Below, one piece after another: positions 62,708 to 64,000 of a DNA stretch of 64,000 nt (positions are counted from its first letter, which is position 1; each line of letters starts with the position of its first letter). The position numbers were made by a program, and so were the translations under genes. The notes under the pieces are model-generated. The model was not told the DNA's origin, searched no databases, and saw nothing but the letters and a program-made list of their open reading frames with translations. Source of the stretch: DATCZS01 sp036525795 (GTDB taxonomy: Bacteria; Actinomycetota; Acidimicrobiia; Spongiisociales; ZC4RG35); NCBI GenBank assembly GCA_036525795.1, contig DATCZS010000043.1, positions 1-64,000 of the forward strand. Direction: 5' to 3'.

Positions 62708-63770
62708 CGGTGGGAAGCCTCCTCACCCGACCCGACCTGATCACCGCCACCGGGGCGCCGAGGACCGTCGGGTCGTCATGCGGATGCACGTCGAAGCCCA
62801 CGAGATCGGCGGGTTCGCCCACCTCGAACCCCGCGGAGCGTCCGGCATACCGGTACGCGGCGGTGGAGACCGCCGCCACGGCGTCTTCGTGGCTCAAGCC
62901 GTAGTCGATCATCCGCAGCGCCTCGGAAACCACCCGCGAGGAGGGTACCGCCAGATCGGACCCGGCCAGCACGTGAACCCCTCTCTCGACCGCCGAGGGG
63001 AGCAGAGCCCGCACCCGCGCCAGCCCTTCGGCGACGACCCTTCCCCCGGTTCGTTCGCGACCGACCTCTTCGACCACCGCTTCCATCCGCAACACGGTGG
63101 GAACCCAGGCACCGCCTCTCGCTCCGAGGAGGCGGAGGTCGTCGTCGGTCAGGAACAGGCCATGCTCGATGGAGTCGACCCCGGCCCGCACCGCTGCGGA
63201 TGCCACATGCGGAGCAGCGGTGTGGATCGCCACCCTCGCTCCCCCTCTGTGGGCGAGGTCGACGGCGACACGCAATGCGTCCTCGTCGAAGTTCGCCACT
63301 GCCCCCATCCCCCGTCGCGGCCAGTCCCCCACCAGCTTGACCCAGCCGGCCGACTCGGCGACGGCGGCCCCCACCGCCGCGGCCAACCCGTCCGCGTCGG
63401 TTTCCACGGCGAACCCCGGGTAGTAGCCGCCCGGAGCGGCGATCATTCGTCCGGCGGCATGGAGGTCGGGTCGCTCCCAGGCCGGGCGCGACAGCAGTCC
63501 GATCACCGTCGTGTCGCGCCATCCCTTGTCGAAGCACAGCAGCACCCCGCCGTCGAGCAGCGTCACCGCCCTGGCGGCGATCGCCGCCGGATCGCCCGGC
63601 TCGAGCACCATGTCGTCCTGGGCGAGATGGGCGTGGGAATCCGCCAGACCCGGAAGGCACCAGAGCCCGGACAGGTCGAGCACCGGGCCTGCGGAGTCAT
63701 CGGTCCAACCCCCGTCCTCGATTCCGCGCTCGCACACGACCCCTGAGAGGTCCCTCATCGCCACCCGCAT
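62697..63770 (-). CDS. Amidohydrolase
   Basis: A 357-aa metal-dependent hydrolase of the imidazolonepropionase/AdeC-like superfamily. Metal ligands are DSHAHLAQDD, the Lys in GWVKLVGDW, ARVAIHTAAPH (His), DSIEHGLF (His) and VLAGSDLAVPS (Asp). The N- and C-terminal beta strands form the small composite domain (CLPGLADSHAH; ADLVGFDVHPHDDP). Substrate unknown. First gene of a pair with the aminotransferase; TAGCCT lies seven bases before the ATG. Confidence 0.85.
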   Translation of the reverse strand: MRVAMRDLSGVVCERGIEDGGWTDDSAGPVLDLSGLWCLPGLADSHAHLAQDDMVLEPGDPAAIAARAVTLLDGGVLLCFDKGWRDTTVIGLLSRPAWERPDLHAAGRMIAAPGGYYPGFAVETDADGLAAAVGAAVAESAGWVKLVGDWPRRGMGAVANFDEDALRVAVDLAHRGGARVAIHTAAPHVASAAVRAGVDSIEHGLFLTDDDLRLLGARGGAWVPTVLRMEAVVEEVGRERTGGRVVAEGLARVRALLPSAVERGVHVLAGSDLAVPSSRVVSEALRMIDYGLSHEDAVAAVSTAAYRYAGRSAGFEVGEPADLVGFDVHPHDDPTVLGAPVAVIRSGRVRRLPTDGV

Positions 63771-63777
63771 GCGGCGG

Positions 63778-63783
63778 AGGCTA
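63778..63783 (-). promoter_or_regulatory. -10 element of the amidohydrolase operon (leaderless)
   Basis: TAGCCT on the minus strand, 7 nt before the ATG at 63770. Confidence 0.5.
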
Positions 63784-63830
63784 TCCCGACACTCCGCCGT
63801 ATTGCGACGCGGTCCGGGTTGAATGGCGCA

Positions 63831-64000
63831 ATGACCCGCCTCGTCCGTCTCGCCGCACTCGCCGCGATCGTCGCTTCATGTGGCTTCGTCGATGGCCGGC
63901 CCGCCGACACATCCACTCCGGACACGACATCGACCACGACCACCGTTCCGGCGACGACCACCACATCGGTGATCACCCGGGACCTCACTGTGACGGACTG
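63831..64000 (+). CDS. N-terminus of a lipoprotein (cut by window end)
   Basis: Only the first 56 codons are present. The signal MTRLVRLAALAAIVASC has a lipobox ending at Cys17, followed by a Thr/Ser/Asp-rich linker (DTTSTTTTVPATTTT). The mature domain lies outside the window, so its function cannot be given. Confidence 0.7.
   Translation, partial: MTRLVRLAALAAIVASCGFVDGRPADTSTPDTTSTTTTVPATTTTSVITRDLTVTD

Overview
The window is very GC-rich, gene-dense chromosomal DNA on which short operons alternate strand and no gap exceeds 300 bp. Gene content (FtsH, a PolX-PHP polymerase, a MrfA/YprA-type helicase with a DUF1998-like tail, DUF2236, DUF480, a HypC plus DUF6390-like pair, pfam09826-type beta-propeller lipoprotein), frequent GTG starts and many promoters with a TAnnnT -10 box placed 6-9 nt before the start codon all point to an actinobacterium. 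Acidimicrobiia or a neighbouring deep lineage is my guess; no rRNA is present to settle it. I see no rRNA, tRNA, CRISPR array, prophage or insertion sequence.

Layout. 1-8.4 kb: heptamer repeat array, polX, corA, ftsH, a DEAD/DEAH helicase, a DJ-1/PfpI fusion. 8.4-13.7 kb: yceH-like gene, folD, a cupin, purN-purH, and an orphan hypC with a partner gene. 13.7-17.3 kb: a three-gene Fe(III)-type ABC importer on the minus strand. 17.4-21.1 kb: class V aminotransferase, DUF2236 oxygenase-like and DinB-like genes, a small membrane protein, LysE exporter. 21.1-26.2 kb: sucC-sucD, an ACT-like protein, mmsA, a second heptamer array, and a stand-alone B12-binding mutase subunit; together these fit a valine/propionyl-CoA to succinate route. 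26.2-33.7 kb: Mo-bis-MGD oxidoreductase, an Ala/Gly/Val repeat protein resembling membrane-binding 11-mer repeat proteins, a LuxR-type regulator with a degenerate receiver, a DOPA-dioxygenase-like enzyme, a small membrane/secreted pair, and a beta-CASP nuclease.

33.7-43.6 kb: small hypothetical genes, a DsbA-like protein, the propeller lipoprotein, then a short operon whose promoter carries a perfect LexA-type SOS palindrome, a SpoU rRNA/tRNA methyltransferase with a tandem-repeat tail, EamA and MFS transporters and a large unknown gene. 43.6-47 kb: an Lrp-type regulator divergent from a gamma-family PLP enzyme plus tyrosine phenol-lyase, with an operator-like palindrome sitting on both promoters. 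47-52 kb: inositol-phosphatase-like gene, purine nucleoside phosphorylase, third heptamer array, HAD phosphatase, UPF0173 hydrolase, Maf, UspA. 52-54.8 kb: an ABC-2 exporter. 54.7-64 kb: M20 peptidase and MFS transporter, an orphan CoxL-like molybdenum hydroxylase, a DAO-type flavoenzyme, a SWEET-like PQ-loop protein, a class I aminotransferase with an amidohydrolase, and the start of a lipoprotein.

Most notable signals: the interspersed GTGMGAC heptamer arrays, the predicted SOS-controlled leaderless operon at 37.8 kb, the divergent Lrp/lyase control region, the synuclein-like repeat protein at 28.8-29.7 kb, and the pervasive leaderless promoter signature.
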